Shown here piece by piece: positions 27,297-37,059 of a stretch of DNA of 64,000 bases. A program made the translations under genes and the position numbers. The DNA is from Hyphomicrobiales bacterium (lineage in GTDB: Bacteria > Pseudomonadota > Alphaproteobacteria > Rhizobiales > Rhizobiaceae). The stretch spans positions 1-64,000 of the forward strand of contig UCJA01000001.1 in assembly GCA_900472675.1 (NCBI GenBank), in the 5' to 3' direction. The stretch's first letter is position 1. Every line of letters starts with the position of its first letter. The notes beneath the pieces were generated by a model. It saw only the letters and a program-made list of their open reading frames with translations, ran no database searches and had not been told where the DNA came from.

Positions 27297-27312
27297 GATT
27301 CCTATAGGAATC
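27297..27312. promoter_or_regulatory. perfect 16-bp palindrome upstream of kdpF
   Basis: GATTCCTATAGGAATC is perfectly self-complementary and lies 110 nt before the kdpF ATG in a 180-nt gap. It may be an operator for kdp. I know KdpE sites as T-rich direct-type elements, so another regulator is possible. Confidence 0.45.
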
Positions 27313-27421
27313 CTATTTCTTTCCCAGTTGAGCCGTCTCGATTTCCTACGCGGATCGGGCGCATCTCTAGGTCTGCCGCAGCGGCTCGTCCGCCGCGGCG
27401 CTGATCAGAAACAGGTGTGAC

Positions 27422-27511
27422 ATGGCCTTCGATTATATTCTCAGCGGTGCGGTGACGCTCTTCATCACCGTCTATCTCGTCTACGCGCTCTGGCGTCCCG
27501 AGCGGTTCTAG
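27422..27511 (+). CDS. kdpF: potassium-transporting ATPase subunit KdpF
   Basis: 29-aa single-helix membrane peptide. The segment LFITVYLVYALWRPERF closely matches the KdpF pattern (VYLVYALhxPExF). It stabilises the KdpABC complex in E. coli. AGGTG lies upstream of the ATG. Unusually, kdpA does not follow directly: a 52-codon frame and kdpB come next. Confidence 0.9.
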   Translation: MAFDYILSGAVTLFITVYLVYALWRPERF

Positions 27512-27521
27512 GGCGACGCTC

Positions 27522-27680
27522 ATGCACAGGCTCCTTTGCCATTGCAGGCAGGCGATCCTTCCGCGCACCAGCGCCACAGGAACCCTGCGGGGATCCAGCT
27601 GCATTTTGGGAATGCTCGCGGTCCTTGCCGCACCTGTGTGCCTTGCCGCGCTGATCTCGCTTCTCGTCCAGACGCGCTGA
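27522..27680 (+). CDS. possible small membrane ORF between kdpF and kdpB
   Basis: 52-codon frame 10 nt after kdpF. The first half is basic with several Cys ([16 protein letters not shown]) and the second half is one hydrophobic helix ([20 protein letters not shown]). AGGG lies before the ATG. I recognise no family. It could be a third small Kdp-associated peptide or non-coding leader. Confidence 0.35.
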   Translation: MHRLLCHCRQAILPRTSATGTLRGSSCILGMLAVLAAPVCLAALISLLVQTR

Positions 27681-27721
27681 CAACCAGCTTCACTCTCATT
27701 CCATCATATTCGGGGTCTCAC

Positions 27722-29791
27722 ATGAGCCAGCCCAAGACCGCCAGCATCCTGGATGCGCGGATCCTCATGCCCGCCATCGGCGGTGCTTTCACCAAACTCG
27801 ATCCCAGGACACTCGCCAAGAATCCGGTGATGTTCGTGGTCGCCACTGTCTCCGTCCTGACCACGATCCTGTTCCTCAAGGATCTTGCAGTCGGTGCGTC
27901 GGGACTTGGCTTCTCGTTCCAGATCATTCTCTGGCTGTGGTTCACGGTGCTGTTTGCAAACTTCGCGGAAGCCGTCGCGGAAGGGCGCGGCAAGGCGCAG
28001 GCGGATTCGCTGCGCAAGTCGCGCACCGAAACGCAGGCCAAGCTGTTGTCCGGCAATGACCGGACGAGCTGGAAAGAGGTGCCCGGCAACAGCCTCAAGG
28101 TCGGCGACGTCGTCTTTGTGGAGGCCGGCGACATCATCCCTTCCGACGGCGAGATCATCGAAGGGATCGCGTCGGTCAACGAAGCGGCGATCACGGGCGA
28201 GTCCGCGCCGGTCATCCGCGAATCCGGCGGCGACCGCTCGGCCGTCACGGGTGGCACGCAGGTCCTCTCCGACTGGATCCGGGTGCGCATCACCGCGGCT
28301 GCGGGCTCCACCTTCATCGACCGCATGATCGCGCTGGTGGAAGGCGCCGAACGGCAGAAGACGCCGAACGAGATCGCCCTCAACATCCTGCTTGCGGCGA
28401 TGACGCTGATCTTCGTCATGGCCGTCGCCACCATTCCCGCCTTTGCAGCCTATGCCGGTGGAGCGATCCCGATCATCGTGCTGGTGGCGCTGTTCGTGAC
28501 GCTGATCCCGACGACGATCGGGGCGCTTTTGTCGGCCATCGGCATTGCCGGGATGGACCGGCTGGTGCGCTTCAACGTGCTGGCCATGTCCGGTCGCGCG
28601 GTCGAGGCCGCCGGCGACGTGGATACGCTGCTGCTCGACAAGACGGGGACGATCACACTCGGCAACCGCCAGGCGACCGAGTTCTTTCCGATCCGGGGTA
28701 TCTCGGAGCAGGAACTCGCCGATGCCGCACAGCTGGCGTCGCTCGCCGACGAAACGCCGGAAGGCCGTTCGATCACGGTGCTGGCCAAGGACAGATACGG
28801 AATCCGCGCCCGCGACATGGCCAGCCTCAACGCGACCTTCGTTCCCTTTACGGCACAGAGCCGGATGAGCGGCGTCGACATGGACGGATCGTCGATCCGC
28901 AAGGGTGCGGTCGATTCCATCCTCAAGTCCATCCATCTCAATGCGGTGGCCGGCGGTCCTGTGATCTCCGACGCCGTCTCCAGAGAGGCCCAGGCGATTG
29001 CCGACGACATTGCCAGGGCAGGCGGCACGCCGCTCGCCGTTTCGCGCGATGGAAAGCTGCTGGGCATCATCCAGCTCAAGGACATCGTCAAGGGTGGCAT
29101 CCGAGAGCGGTTCTCGGAACTGCGCAAGATGGGTATCCGCACGGTGATGATCACCGGCGACAACCCGATGACCGCGGCCGCGATTGCCGCCGAAGCGGGC
29201 GTCGACGATTTTCTTGCCCAGGCAACGCCTGAAATGAAGCTGGCCTTGATCCGCGAGGAGCAGGCCAAGGGCAAGCTGGTGGCGATGTGCGGAGACGGCA
29301 CGAACGATGCACCGGCGCTCGCACAGGCCGATGTCGGGGTGGCCATGAACACCGGCACGGTCGCCGCCCGCGAGGCTGGCAACATGGTCGATCTCGACAG
29401 CGATCCCACCAAGTTGATCGAGATCGTCGAGATCGGCAAGCAGCTGCTGATGACGCGCGGGTCGCTCACCACGTTTTCGATCGCCAACGACGTCGCAAAG
29501 TATTTCGCGATCATTCCGGCGATGTTCGTGACGCTCTATCCGCAGCTTGGCGCACTCAACATCATGGGACTGGCAACCCCGCAAAGCGCCATCCTGTCGG
29601 CGATCATCTTCAATGCGCTGATCATCATCGCGCTGATCCCGCTCGCACTCAAAGGCGTCGCCTACAGGCCGATCGGGGCAGGGCCGCTGCTTCGCCGCAA
29701 CCTGCTCGTCTACGGGCTCGGCGGACTGATCGTGCCCTTCGTCGGCATCAAGGTGATCGACGTGATCGTCTCTGCCCTCAACCTCGCCTGA
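27722..29791 (+). CDS. kdpB: potassium-transporting P-type ATPase subunit KdpB
   Basis: 689-aa catalytic subunit of the high-affinity K+ pump. The phosphorylation motif is DKTGT with D306; the actuator motif TGES at residues 158-161 includes the serine known in E. coli as a site of inhibitory phosphorylation. The hinge motif is [10 protein letters not shown]. Seven or so membrane helices are visible, with the KdpB-specific NEIALNIL segment. The ATG at 27722 fits the normal N-terminus. Its position before kdpA reverses the usual kdpFABC order. Confidence 0.97.
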   Translation: MSQPKTASILDARILMPAIGGAFTKLDPRTLAKNPVMFVVATVSVLTTILFLKDLAVGASGLGFSFQIILWLWFTVLFANFAEAVAEGRGKAQADSLRKSRTETQAKLLSGNDRTSWKEVPGNSLKVGDVVFVEAGDIIPSDGEIIEGIASVNEAAITGESAPVIRESGGDRSAVTGGTQVLSDWIRVRITAAAGSTFIDRMIALVEGAERQKTPNEIALNILLAAMTLIFVMAVATIPAFAAYAGGAIPIIVLVALFVTLIPTTIGALLSAIGIAGMDRLVRFNVLAMSGRAVEAAGDVDTLLLDKTGTITLGNRQATEFFPIRGISEQELADAAQLASLADETPEGRSITVLAKDRYGIRARDMASLNATFVPFTAQSRMSGVDMDGSSIRKGAVDSILKSIHLNAVAGGPVISDAVSREAQAIADDIARAGGTPLAVSRDGKLLGIIQLKDIVKGGIRERFSELRKMGIRTVMITGDNPMTAAAIAAEAGVDDFLAQATPEMKLALIREEQAKGKLVAMCGDGTNDAPALAQADVGVAMNTGTVAAREAGNMVDLDSDPTKLIEIVEIGKQLLMTRGSLTTFSIANDVAKYFAIIPAMFVTLYPQLGALNIMGLATPQSAILSAIIFNALIIIALIPLALKGVAYRPIGAGPLLRRNLLVYGLGGLIVPFVGIKVIDVIVSALNLA

Positions 29792-29809
29792 ACCCTGGGA
29801 CCTACCCTC

Positions 29810-29890
29810 ATGATCATTCTCTACTTCCTCCTCGGTCTGGCGGTCTTCGGGCTTCTCTTTGCCCTGATCTCCGCCCTCGACAGAGCCTGA
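29810..29890 (+). CDS. 26-aa membrane peptide between kdpB and kdpA (KdpF-like)
   Basis: MIILYFLLGLAVFGLLFALI followed by SALDRA makes one transmembrane helix and little else. It starts 18 nt after kdpB and ends 22 nt before kdpA. Small membrane peptides ending in a DRA/DRL-like tail occur next to kdpF in other bacteria as far as I recall, so this may be a second KdpF-type subunit. It lacks the YALxxPExF end of true KdpF. Conservation would decide. Confidence 0.6.
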   Translation: MIILYFLLGLAVFGLLFALISALDRA

Positions 29891-29912
29891 AACGGACGCC
29901 GGAGCTATTCCA

Positions 29913-31583
29913 ATGACACAAGCCATCCTCTTCGTCGTCCTGCTGCTGGCGGGTACGGCGCTCCTCTCCTGGCCACTTGGCCGATACATGACCTGGGCCA
30001 TGGATCCTCAAACAGGGTCGGGCAAAACCAACGGCATCACCGCCTTCCTGCAGTCGCTCGGCGGTTCGCGTGAGAACCAGGACTGGAAGCGCTACGCGCT
30101 TGCGCTTCTCATGTTCAACCTGGTGATGTTCGTCGTCGCCTTCGCGGTGCTTGCCCTGCAGCCCTATCTGCCGTTCAACCCGGACGGCAAGGGCGCACTC
30201 GAGGGCAGCCTGATCTTCAACACGGTCTCGTCCTTTACGGCCAATACCGACCTTCAGCACTATTCCGGCGAAGTGGCGATGAGCTACATGTCGCAGCTGT
30301 CGGCCATGATGTGGCTGCAGTTCGTCTCCGCCGCCACGGGCATGGCTGCGCTGACAGCTCTCGCGCGCGGCCTTGCCGGACGCCAGCTCGGCAACTTCTT
30401 CGTCGACGTGCAGCGGGCCACCTTCCTCGTCCTCCTGCCGCTTGCCCTTGTCGTCGCCATCCTGATGGTCATCGGCGGGATGCCGATGACGTTCAACGGC
30501 TCGGCCGTCGCAACGACGCTTGAAGGCGTGCAGCAGACCATTGCGCGCGGTCCCGTCGCCGCCTTCGTCTCGATCAAGCAGCTAGGCACCAATGGCGGCG
30601 GCTTCTTTGGCCCCAACAGCACGCATCCCTTCGAAAATCCCGGCTTCTGGACCAATGTGCTTTCGACCTTCGCCATCGTCATCATTCCGATGGCCTGCGT
30701 GTGGATGTTCGGCCGCATCATCGGCCGCATGCGTCATGCCTCGGTTCTCTTCGTCGTCATGCTGGTGCTGATGTCGGTGCGCATCGTCGGTGCGGTCAGC
30801 TTTGAAAGCACGCCCACCCGGGCGTTCGAAAGCCTGCCGATCACCCAGGATGTCGGCAATCTCGAAGGCAAGGAACTGCGCTTTGGCGCGGCGGCCGGTC
30901 CGCTCTGGGCCGTCGTCACCACCTCGACCAGCAACGGCTCGGTCAACGCCATGCACGACAGCCTCAACCCGCTGACCGGCCTGATGCCGATGATCGGCAT
31001 GTGGCTGAACGAAGACTTCGGCGGTATCGGCGTCGGCATGATCAACATGTTCGTCTACATGATCGTCGCCGTGTTCATTGCCGGGATGATGATCGGCCGC
31101 ACGCCGGAATATCTCGGCTGGAGGGTCGAGGCGCGCGAGGTGAAGTTCGCCATGATGGCGCTGATTGCCCACGGCTTCTTCATTCTGGTCGGGACGGCAA
31201 TCTTTGCCGCCACAGCCTGGGGTGCCGGCACCCTCAACAACATCGGACCGCATGGCTTCAGCGAGATCCTCTACGAGTTCTCGTCTGCGACCGCCAATAA
31301 CGGTTCCGGCTTTGAAGGTCTCGGCGACAACACCGTGCCGTGGAATGTCGCCACCGGCCTGGTGATGCTGCTTGCCCGCTTCATCCCGATCATCCTGCCG
31401 CTTGCCATTATCGGTTCGCTGTCGACCAAGCGCCGCGCAACGGAATCGAGCGGCACGCTCAGCGTCGAGGACGGCACCTTTGCCGGCATGCTGACGATGA
31501 CCGTTCTCGTGGTCGGTGCCTTGACCTTCTTCCCGGCGGCGACGCTCGGCCCGATCGCCGATCACTTCGTCACGATGAAATAA
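29913..31583 (+). CDS. kdpA: potassium-transporting ATPase subunit KdpA
   Basis: 556-aa K+-channel-like subunit. The four selectivity-filter loops are readable: NTVSSFTANTDLQHYSG, GTNGGGFFGPNS, the GGIGVGM region, and SSATANNGSGFEG. About ten membrane helices are expected. GGAG precedes the ATG. Follows kdpB and the 26-aa peptide; spaced 16 nt from kdpC. Confidence 0.97.
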   Translation: MTQAILFVVLLLAGTALLSWPLGRYMTWAMDPQTGSGKTNGITAFLQSLGGSRENQDWKRYALALLMFNLVMFVVAFAVLALQPYLPFNPDGKGALEGSLIFNTVSSFTANTDLQHYSGEVAMSYMSQLSAMMWLQFVSAATGMAALTALARGLAGRQLGNFFVDVQRATFLVLLPLALVVAILMVIGGMPMTFNGSAVATTLEGVQQTIARGPVAAFVSIKQLGTNGGGFFGPNSTHPFENPGFWTNVLSTFAIVIIPMACVWMFGRIIGRMRHASVLFVVMLVLMSVRIVGAVSFESTPTRAFESLPITQDVGNLEGKELRFGAAAGPLWAVVTTSTSNGSVNAMHDSLNPLTGLMPMIGMWLNEDFGGIGVGMINMFVYMIVAVFIAGMMIGRTPEYLGWRVEAREVKFAMMALIAHGFFILVGTAIFAATAWGAGTLNNIGPHGFSEILYEFSSATANNGSGFEGLGDNTVPWNVATGLVMLLARFIPIILPLAIIGSLSTKRRATESSGTLSVEDGTFAGMLTMTVLVVGALTFFPAATLGPIADHFVTMK

Positions 31584-31599
31584 TCCAGGAGCTCAGACG

Positions 31600-32160
31600 A
31601 TGAACGCATTACTCTCAAGCCTGCGCGTCACGGTTGCCACCATGGCCATCTGCGTCGGCGTCTATACCACCGCTGTCTGGGCGGTGGGGCAGGCTGTCGT
31701 TCCGGATACGGCCGAAGGCTCGCTCATCACCCGGGCCGATGGCACGGTCGTCGGCAGCCGTCAGATCGCCCAGGCGTTTACACAGCCGCAGTATGTCTGG
31801 CCGCGTCCCTCCGCGGTGGACTACAACGGCGCCGGTGCCGGTGGTTCGAACAAGTCGCCTGCCAGCACCGACCTCACGGATCGTGCCGCAAAGACGGTCG
31901 CGGCCTATGGCGCAACCGCCGACAATCCGCTTCCTGCGGAACTGGCGGCAGCCTCGGGCGGTGGGCTTGATCCGCACATCACCGAGAGAGCTGCCCTTTA
32001 CCAGGTGCCGCGCATTGCCGAGGCCCGCAAGATCCCGGCCGCGCAGGTGGAGCAGGCCATCAAGGGCGCGGCATTCAATCCCGGCGGCGTCTTCACGTCG
32101 GATCGACTGGTGAACGTCCTTGAATTGAACATCGCGCTGGACGAAGGTTCCGCGCGCTGA
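31600..32160 (+). CDS. kdpC: potassium-transporting ATPase subunit KdpC
   Basis: 186-aa subunit with one N-terminal membrane helix (LRVTVATMAICVGVYTTAVW) and a periplasmic domain with the family markers GSRQIAQAFTQPQYVWPRPSA, the conserved Asn/Ser patch (GAGGSNKSPAS), and the C-terminal VNVLELNIALD. It completes the pump. Confidence 0.96.
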   Translation: MNALLSSLRVTVATMAICVGVYTTAVWAVGQAVVPDTAEGSLITRADGTVVGSRQIAQAFTQPQYVWPRPSAVDYNGAGAGGSNKSPASTDLTDRAAKTVAAYGATADNPLPAELAAASGGGLDPHITERAALYQVPRIAEARKIPAAQVEQAIKGAAFNPGGVFTSDRLVNVLELNIALDEGSAR

Positions 32161-32214
32161 TCCAGAACGACTGTCGTCGGCAGCAGGGTGTTGCCGACGG
32201 CATGGGAGACATCA

Positions 32215-34920
32215 ATGGGCACTGACATGAACGGCGAGACCGAACGCCGTCCTTCCCCCGAAGCGCTGCTCCGGAGGGCGCAGCAGGAGGGGCGTGGCCA
32301 GCTCAAGATCTTCCTCGGTGCGGCTCCGGGCGTCGGCAAGACATATGAGATGCTCATGTCGGCGCGGGCCAAGCGCGCCGACGGGGTCGATGTCATCGTC
32401 GGGGTCGTCGAGACCCACGGACGCGCCGAGACCGAGGCTCTGGTCGAGGGTCTCGAGAGCGTGCCGCGAAGGGCGATCGATTATCGAGGCCAGTGGCTCG
32501 AGGAGATGGACATCGACGCCATCCTCGAGCGCAAGCCGACACTGGTGCTGGTCGATGAACTCGCCCACACCAATGCGCCGGGCAGCCGCCACCCGAAACG
32601 GTACATGGACGTCCAGGAACTGCTCACCCACGGCATCGACGTCTACACCACGCTGAACATCCAGCATGTGGAGAGCCTGAACGATGTGGTGGCGCAGATC
32701 ACCCGCATCCGGGTGCGCGAGACGGTGCCGGATTCGATCATCGACCGGGCCGACGACATCGAGATCATCGACATCACGCCGCAGGACCTGATCAAGCGGA
32801 TGCAGGATGGCAAGGTCTATGTGGCGAAGACCGCCCGGCGTGCCATCGAAAACTATTTTTCGCCTGGCAATCTGACGGCGCTTCGCGAACTTGCCCTGCG
32901 TCGGACGGCCCAGCGCGTCGATGACCAGCTTCTCACCCACATGCAGGCGCATGCGATTTCCGGGCCATGGGCGGCGGGAGAGCGCATCCTGGTCTGCCTC
33001 GACCATGGGCGCAACGGAGCAGCGCTGATCCGCTATGCCCGCCGGCAGGCCGACCGGCTGCGGGCTCCCTGGACGGCGATCCACCTGGAAACCCCGAAAT
33101 CGGCCTATCTGCCGGATGCCGACAAGGATCGCCTGGCGGCCTGCATGCGGCTGGCCGAGCAGCTCGGAGCCGAGACCGTGACGCTTCCCGCATCGAGCAT
33201 TTCGCGGGAGCTGATCGCCTATGCCGGTGCCAACAACTTCAACCATCTGATCATCGGCAAGTCCGACAGGCCGCGCTGGCGGGAACTCTTCGAGGGTTCT
33301 GTGACCCACGACCTGATCCGCTACTCCGGCACCATCAGCGTCCATGTGATGTCCGGCGGCGACGAAGAGGTGGTTTCCAGAGGCGTGCGAACGTCCAAGT
33401 CGCCCACCCGAATCAAACCGAAATACTATCTGTTCAGCCTGGCATTCATGTCGGTCGCCGTCGTGATCGGCATCCTGCTCGACCAGACGCTCAACGTTCA
33501 GAATCTTGCGCTGGTCTTCCTGATGGGGGTTCTGGCATCCGCAATCCGGGGAGGCCTCGGGCCTGGCCTGTTTGCCTCCGTGCTCGGCGCGCTCGCCTTC
33601 AACTTCTTCTTTCTGGAGCCGCGCTACACGCTGACGATCAGCGATCCGGAAAGCGTCGTCGCTCTCTTTTTCTTCCTGGGCACCGCGCTGGTGACCAGCA
33701 ACCTGACCGCGGCCGTGCAAAGGCAGGCGACGGCGGCACGCCAGCGCGCCAGGACCACGGAAGACCTCTACCTGTTTTCAAAGAAGCTGGCGGGGACAGG
33801 CACGCTCGACGACGTCCTCTGGGCGACGGCCTACCAGATCGCTTCCATGCTCAAGGTGCGGGTCGTCATCCTGCTCCCCGAAGACGGCACGATCTCGGTG
33901 AAGGCGGGATATCCGCCGGACGATACGCTGGTCGATGCGGATATCGCTGCGGCGAAATGGGCCTGGGAGCACGATCGCCCCGCGGGTCGCGCCGCCGATA
34001 CCTTGCCCGGCGCAAAGAGACTGTATCAGCCGCTGAGGACAGGACGCGGCGCCATCGGCGTGATCGGCCTCGACAACGACAGGCAGGGCCCGCTGTTGAA
34101 CTCGGATCAGCAGCGCCTGTTCGATGCCCTGGCCGATCAGGCGGCGCTCGCCATCGAGCGGATCCAGCTGGTTGCCGACATGGACAAGGCAAGGCTTGCG
34201 GCAGAAACCGATCGCCTTCGCACGGCCTTGCTCACATCCCTTTCGCATGATCTGAAGACGCCGTTATCGGCTGTGCTGGGGTCAGCCGGTACGCTTCGGG
34301 ATCTTGGCGAGAAGCTGACCGGGGAGGCGAAGGACGATCTGCTGACCACGATCATCGAAGAGTCCGAGCGACTGAACCGCTTCATCGTCAACCTTCTCGA
34401 CATGACGCGCATCGGCTCGGGCGCCATGCAGCCCAATTTCGCGCTCCACTACGTCGGCGACATCGTCGGGACGGCGCTCCACCGCGCGACGAAGATAGCC
34501 GCCGGTCACACGATGAAGCTTAGCATTCCTTCGGACCTGCCGATGATCAGGATCGACCCCGTGCTGTTCGAGCAGACGCTGTTCAACCTGATCGACAACG
34601 CGGCAAAATACGCTCCCGACCGTTCCGTCATCGAGCTTCGGGCATGGTCGGACGGGCAGCATGTGCAGCTGGCTGTGATCGACGATGGACCCGGACTGCC
34701 GGAAGCCGATCTGGAACGGGTGTTCGACAGCTTCTACCGCGTGCACAAGCTCGACCGCATCACGGCCGGGACCGGGCTCGGACTGGCGATCAGCCGGGGA
34801 TTCATCGAGGCCATGAGCGGACATATTCGCGCCGACAACAGGACCGACGGGGCCGGTTCGGTGTTCACGATCCGACTCCCCATTCCCACGCAGCCAGAGA
34901 TCCACGGAGACGCCAGATGA
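32215..34920 (+). CDS. kdpD: osmosensitive K+ channel histidine kinase KdpD
   Basis: About 901-aa sensor kinase. Order: N-terminal KdpD domain with a Walker-A-like GAAPGVGKTYEM and VDELAHTNAPGSRHPKR, a UspA-like domain (about 255-375), four close-packed helices (about 400-500), a GAF domain, HisKA with the phospho-acceptor in SLSHDLKTPLSAVLGS, and HATPase motifs (NLIDNAAKYAP, DDGPGLP, GTGLGLAISRG). The ATG at 32215 has GGGAGA 5 nt upstream. Overlaps kdpE by 4 nt. Confidence 0.96.
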   Translation: MGTDMNGETERRPSPEALLRRAQQEGRGQLKIFLGAAPGVGKTYEMLMSARAKRADGVDVIVGVVETHGRAETEALVEGLESVPRRAIDYRGQWLEEMDIDAILERKPTLVLVDELAHTNAPGSRHPKRYMDVQELLTHGIDVYTTLNIQHVESLNDVVAQITRIRVRETVPDSIIDRADDIEIIDITPQDLIKRMQDGKVYVAKTARRAIENYFSPGNLTALRELALRRTAQRVDDQLLTHMQAHAISGPWAAGERILVCLDHGRNGAALIRYARRQADRLRAPWTAIHLETPKSAYLPDADKDRLAACMRLAEQLGAETVTLPASSISRELIAYAGANNFNHLIIGKSDRPRWRELFEGSVTHDLIRYSGTISVHVMSGGDEEVVSRGVRTSKSPTRIKPKYYLFSLAFMSVAVVIGILLDQTLNVQNLALVFLMGVLASAIRGGLGPGLFASVLGALAFNFFFLEPRYTLTISDPESVVALFFFLGTALVTSNLTAAVQRQATAARQRARTTEDLYLFSKKLAGTGTLDDVLWATAYQIASMLKVRVVILLPEDGTISVKAGYPPDDTLVDADIAAAKWAWEHDRPAGRAADTLPGAKRLYQPLRTGRGAIGVIGLDNDRQGPLLNSDQQRLFDALADQAALAIERIQLVADMDKARLAAETDRLRTALLTSLSHDLKTPLSAVLGSAGTLRDLGEKLTGEAKDDLLTTIIEESERLNRFIVNLLDMTRIGSGAMQPNFALHYVGDIVGTALHRATKIAAGHTMKLSIPSDLPMIRIDPVLFEQTLFNLIDNAAKYAPDRSVIELRAWSDGQHVQLAVIDDGPGLPEADLERVFDSFYRVHKLDRITAGTGLGLAISRGFIEAMSGHIRADNRTDGAGSVFTIRLPIPTQPEIHGDAR

Positions 34921-35606
34921 GCCAGTCGCATGTCAAGGTGCTGGTGGTGGACGACGAGCCGCCCATTCGCAAGCTGCTGCGCGTCGGCCTCTCCACCCAG
35001 GATTTCACGATCCTCGAGGCTGCCAATGCGAGAGCCGCTGCCGAGGTTCTGGGTACGGAAAAGCCGGACCTCATTCTTCTCGATCTGGGCCTGCCCGACA
35101 TGGGAGGACACGAGCTTCTGGCAAAATGGCGGGGAGAGGGTGTCGATCTGCCAATCCTGATCCTGTCCAGCCGGACGGACGAGGAAGGCATTGTCAAAGC
35201 GCTTGAACTGGGGGCCGACGACTATGTGACGAAGCCGTTCAACATGAACGAGCTGATTGCCCGCATCCGGGTCGCCCTTCGGCACAAGCTGCAGACTCAG
35301 GGCGAGAAACCGGTCTTCCAGACCGGCGAGCTCAGTGTCGACCTCGTTCGGCGGCTGGTGAAGGTCAAGGGTGAGGAGGTCAAGCTGTCCCCGAAGGAGT
35401 ACGATATCCTCCGGATCCTGGTGCAGCACGCCGGGCGGGTGCTGACCCATCGCTACCTGCTGGATCAGGTCTGGGGCGAGATCACCGACGTCCAGTATCT
35501 CCGCGTCTACATCCGCCAGATCCGGCAGAAGATTGAGGAGGCACCGGATCAGCCGCGGTATATCCAGACGGAAACCGGGGTCGGTTATCGCATGTCAGAA
35601 CAATGA
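34917..35606 (+). CDS. kdpE: response regulator KdpE
   Basis: 229-aa OmpR-type regulator. Receiver: acidic pair VVDDEPP, phospho-Asp in LILLDLGLPDMGG, then LSSRTDEEG and the Lys in DDYVTKPF. Winged helix: VKLSPKEYDILRILVQHAGRVLTH and VYIRQIRQKIEE. Starts on the last codon of kdpD (ATGA), so kinase and regulator are made together. Activates kdp expression in its relatives. Confidence 0.95.
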   Translation: MSQSHVKVLVVDDEPPIRKLLRVGLSTQDFTILEAANARAAAEVLGTEKPDLILLDLGLPDMGGHELLAKWRGEGVDLPILILSSRTDEEGIVKALELGADDYVTKPFNMNELIARIRVALRHKLQTQGEKPVFQTGELSVDLVRRLVKVKGEEVKLSPKEYDILRILVQHAGRVLTHRYLLDQVWGEITDVQYLRVYIRQIRQKIEEAPDQPRYIQTETGVGYRMSEQ

Positions 35607-35630
35607 TCATCGGATGACGTCCCGGTTTCT

Positions 35631-36950
35631 TTAATCGAAGGGATAGAGGACGCGGCCGATGCGCCTCCATCTGGGGCTGGAGAGATCGCGGAAGAAGGCG
35701 ATCGGGTTCCGGCGGAAGTCTTCCGCATCGGTGGGCGTGCCGACGGCGGAGATCGCAGCCGCAAGCGCGGGCGTCATGAGATGGCGCCAGCCCAAGAGGC
35801 CGTAGGCACCCCAGAGCTGAAAACCCGGTGGCCTCTCGTCCGTGTTCGGCAGCCGCTCAAGAAGGGCCGGCGGAAGGCCGTCTTCCAGCCATTTTTCCAT
35901 CAGATCGAGGCAGTCCTCGAAGGTGATCTGTTCGCCCGTCACGGGGTTGAAGTACAGCGGGTAGAGAAGATAGGCGGCCGCGAACAGCTCCTCCACCGTG
36001 ACGCGGCGCTTTCGCCGGCTATTGGGCTGGCGGTCATCGGTCAGGCCCCAGCCCGCATAGAAAGGCAGACCGAGGGTCGTGACCGGGATGCCGCGCAGGA
36101 CCGCCTCGAAGCCGGCCAGCGACGTGATCGTATAGACGTGATCGACGTTTTCCAGAATTGCCGGCAACGGCACGATATCCTGCAGAATCTCGCAGAGATG
36201 AGCGACATCGCGCGGGTTCGAGCCACGCCTGCGGACATTCCGGAGCACATCCGGGTGCGGCTTGTAGAGAATGCGGGATCCAGGATTTTCCCGGGCGGCA
36301 AGCCTGACAAGGTCAGTGTTGGTGATCTGCCCTTCATGCCCGAAGCGGATGGAGGCATCCTCCTCAACCTGCCCGATAACCAGCACTGTTCGCTGGGACG
36401 GGGCGCTAGGCGTAAGGGAGACGGCCTCGGCGCCTGACATGGCGTTGTACTTGCTGAGCCCGCTATCCACGAGACGGTCGATGGAAAGACGGGCGCGGGC
36501 CATCAACGTCGTGTCACGGCTGAACGGGTAGGTGTTGATCAGGTCCTCGAGGTCCGAAGGTCCCCGCGCGTCGAAATAGGGCCGCTGGCTGTCCAGCGTC
36601 AGGGAGATCGGACGGGTCTTGCTAGCAGAGGGCAGCATGGAGCGGATGAAGCCGTCTTCCATGTAGATGACGGGTATGCCGTGCCTTCCTGCCAGACCAA
36701 CGGCCGCCTCGGGCAGCACTGCGCCCCACACGAGGAACAGGGGGGTCGGCGCCGATTCGATCCTGGGCACGTAGTGCCGCCGGAACCCGCGGTCGCCTAG
36801 GTATTGAGGAATGACGTTGAGTTCAGCCTTGCGGAAATAGGCGCGCAGGAAGGAGGTCTTCCATGGGCTGATGCCGAACGCAAAGACGCTGGATTCGACG
36901 AGCTGTTTTCCAGAGCACGTTGCCGCAGTTGAAAAGTCTTGATCAGCCAT
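35631..36950 (-). CDS. rkpZ: KpsC/RkpZ-like capsular polysaccharide protein (single Kdo-transferase unit)
   Basis: 439-aa protein of the KpsC/KpsS/LipB family, predicted beta-Kdo transferases that build the lipid-linked primer of capsule. Family-like segments are VFAFGISPWKTSFLRAYF at the N-terminus, YMEDGFIRS, VIGQVEEDASIRFG, ILYKPHPDV, and ITSLAGFEAVLRGIPVTTLG followed by PFYAGWGLTDD. E. coli KpsC has two such units in about 675 residues; here there is one, as in Sinorhizobium RkpZ (LpsZ) as I recall. The ATG at 36950 is preferred over a TTG at 36965. It is the last gene of the export module, 109 nt after the KpsE-like gene. Confidence 0.85.
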   Translation of the reverse strand: MADQDFSTAATCSGKQLVESSVFAFGISPWKTSFLRAYFRKAELNVIPQYLGDRGFRRHYVPRIESAPTPLFLVWGAVLPEAAVGLAGRHGIPVIYMEDGFIRSMLPSASKTRPISLTLDSQRPYFDARGPSDLEDLINTYPFSRDTTLMARARLSIDRLVDSGLSKYNAMSGAEAVSLTPSAPSQRTVLVIGQVEEDASIRFGHEGQITNTDLVRLAARENPGSRILYKPHPDVLRNVRRRGSNPRDVAHLCEILQDIVPLPAILENVDHVYTITSLAGFEAVLRGIPVTTLGLPFYAGWGLTDDRQPNSRRKRRVTVEELFAAAYLLYPLYFNPVTGEQITFEDCLDLMEKWLEDGLPPALLERLPNTDERPPGFQLWGAYGLLGWRHLMTPALAAAISAVGTPTDAEDFRRNPIAFFRDLSSPRWRRIGRVLYPFD

Positions 36951-37059
36951 AATGTGCCGGATCAAGTTACGCCGGATGAGCTTGCAGTCAATGAAGTCAG
37001 GCCCGGCCCTCTAGGCGGGCCGGACTTGACGCTGGCATTTCCGGCTAACCGAACCCGAT

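Noticed and set aside
27704..30001. 765-codon minus-strand frame opposite kdpB
   Set aside because: Arg/Asp/His-rich translation typical of the antisense of a high-GC gene; kdpB on the plus strand is unambiguous.
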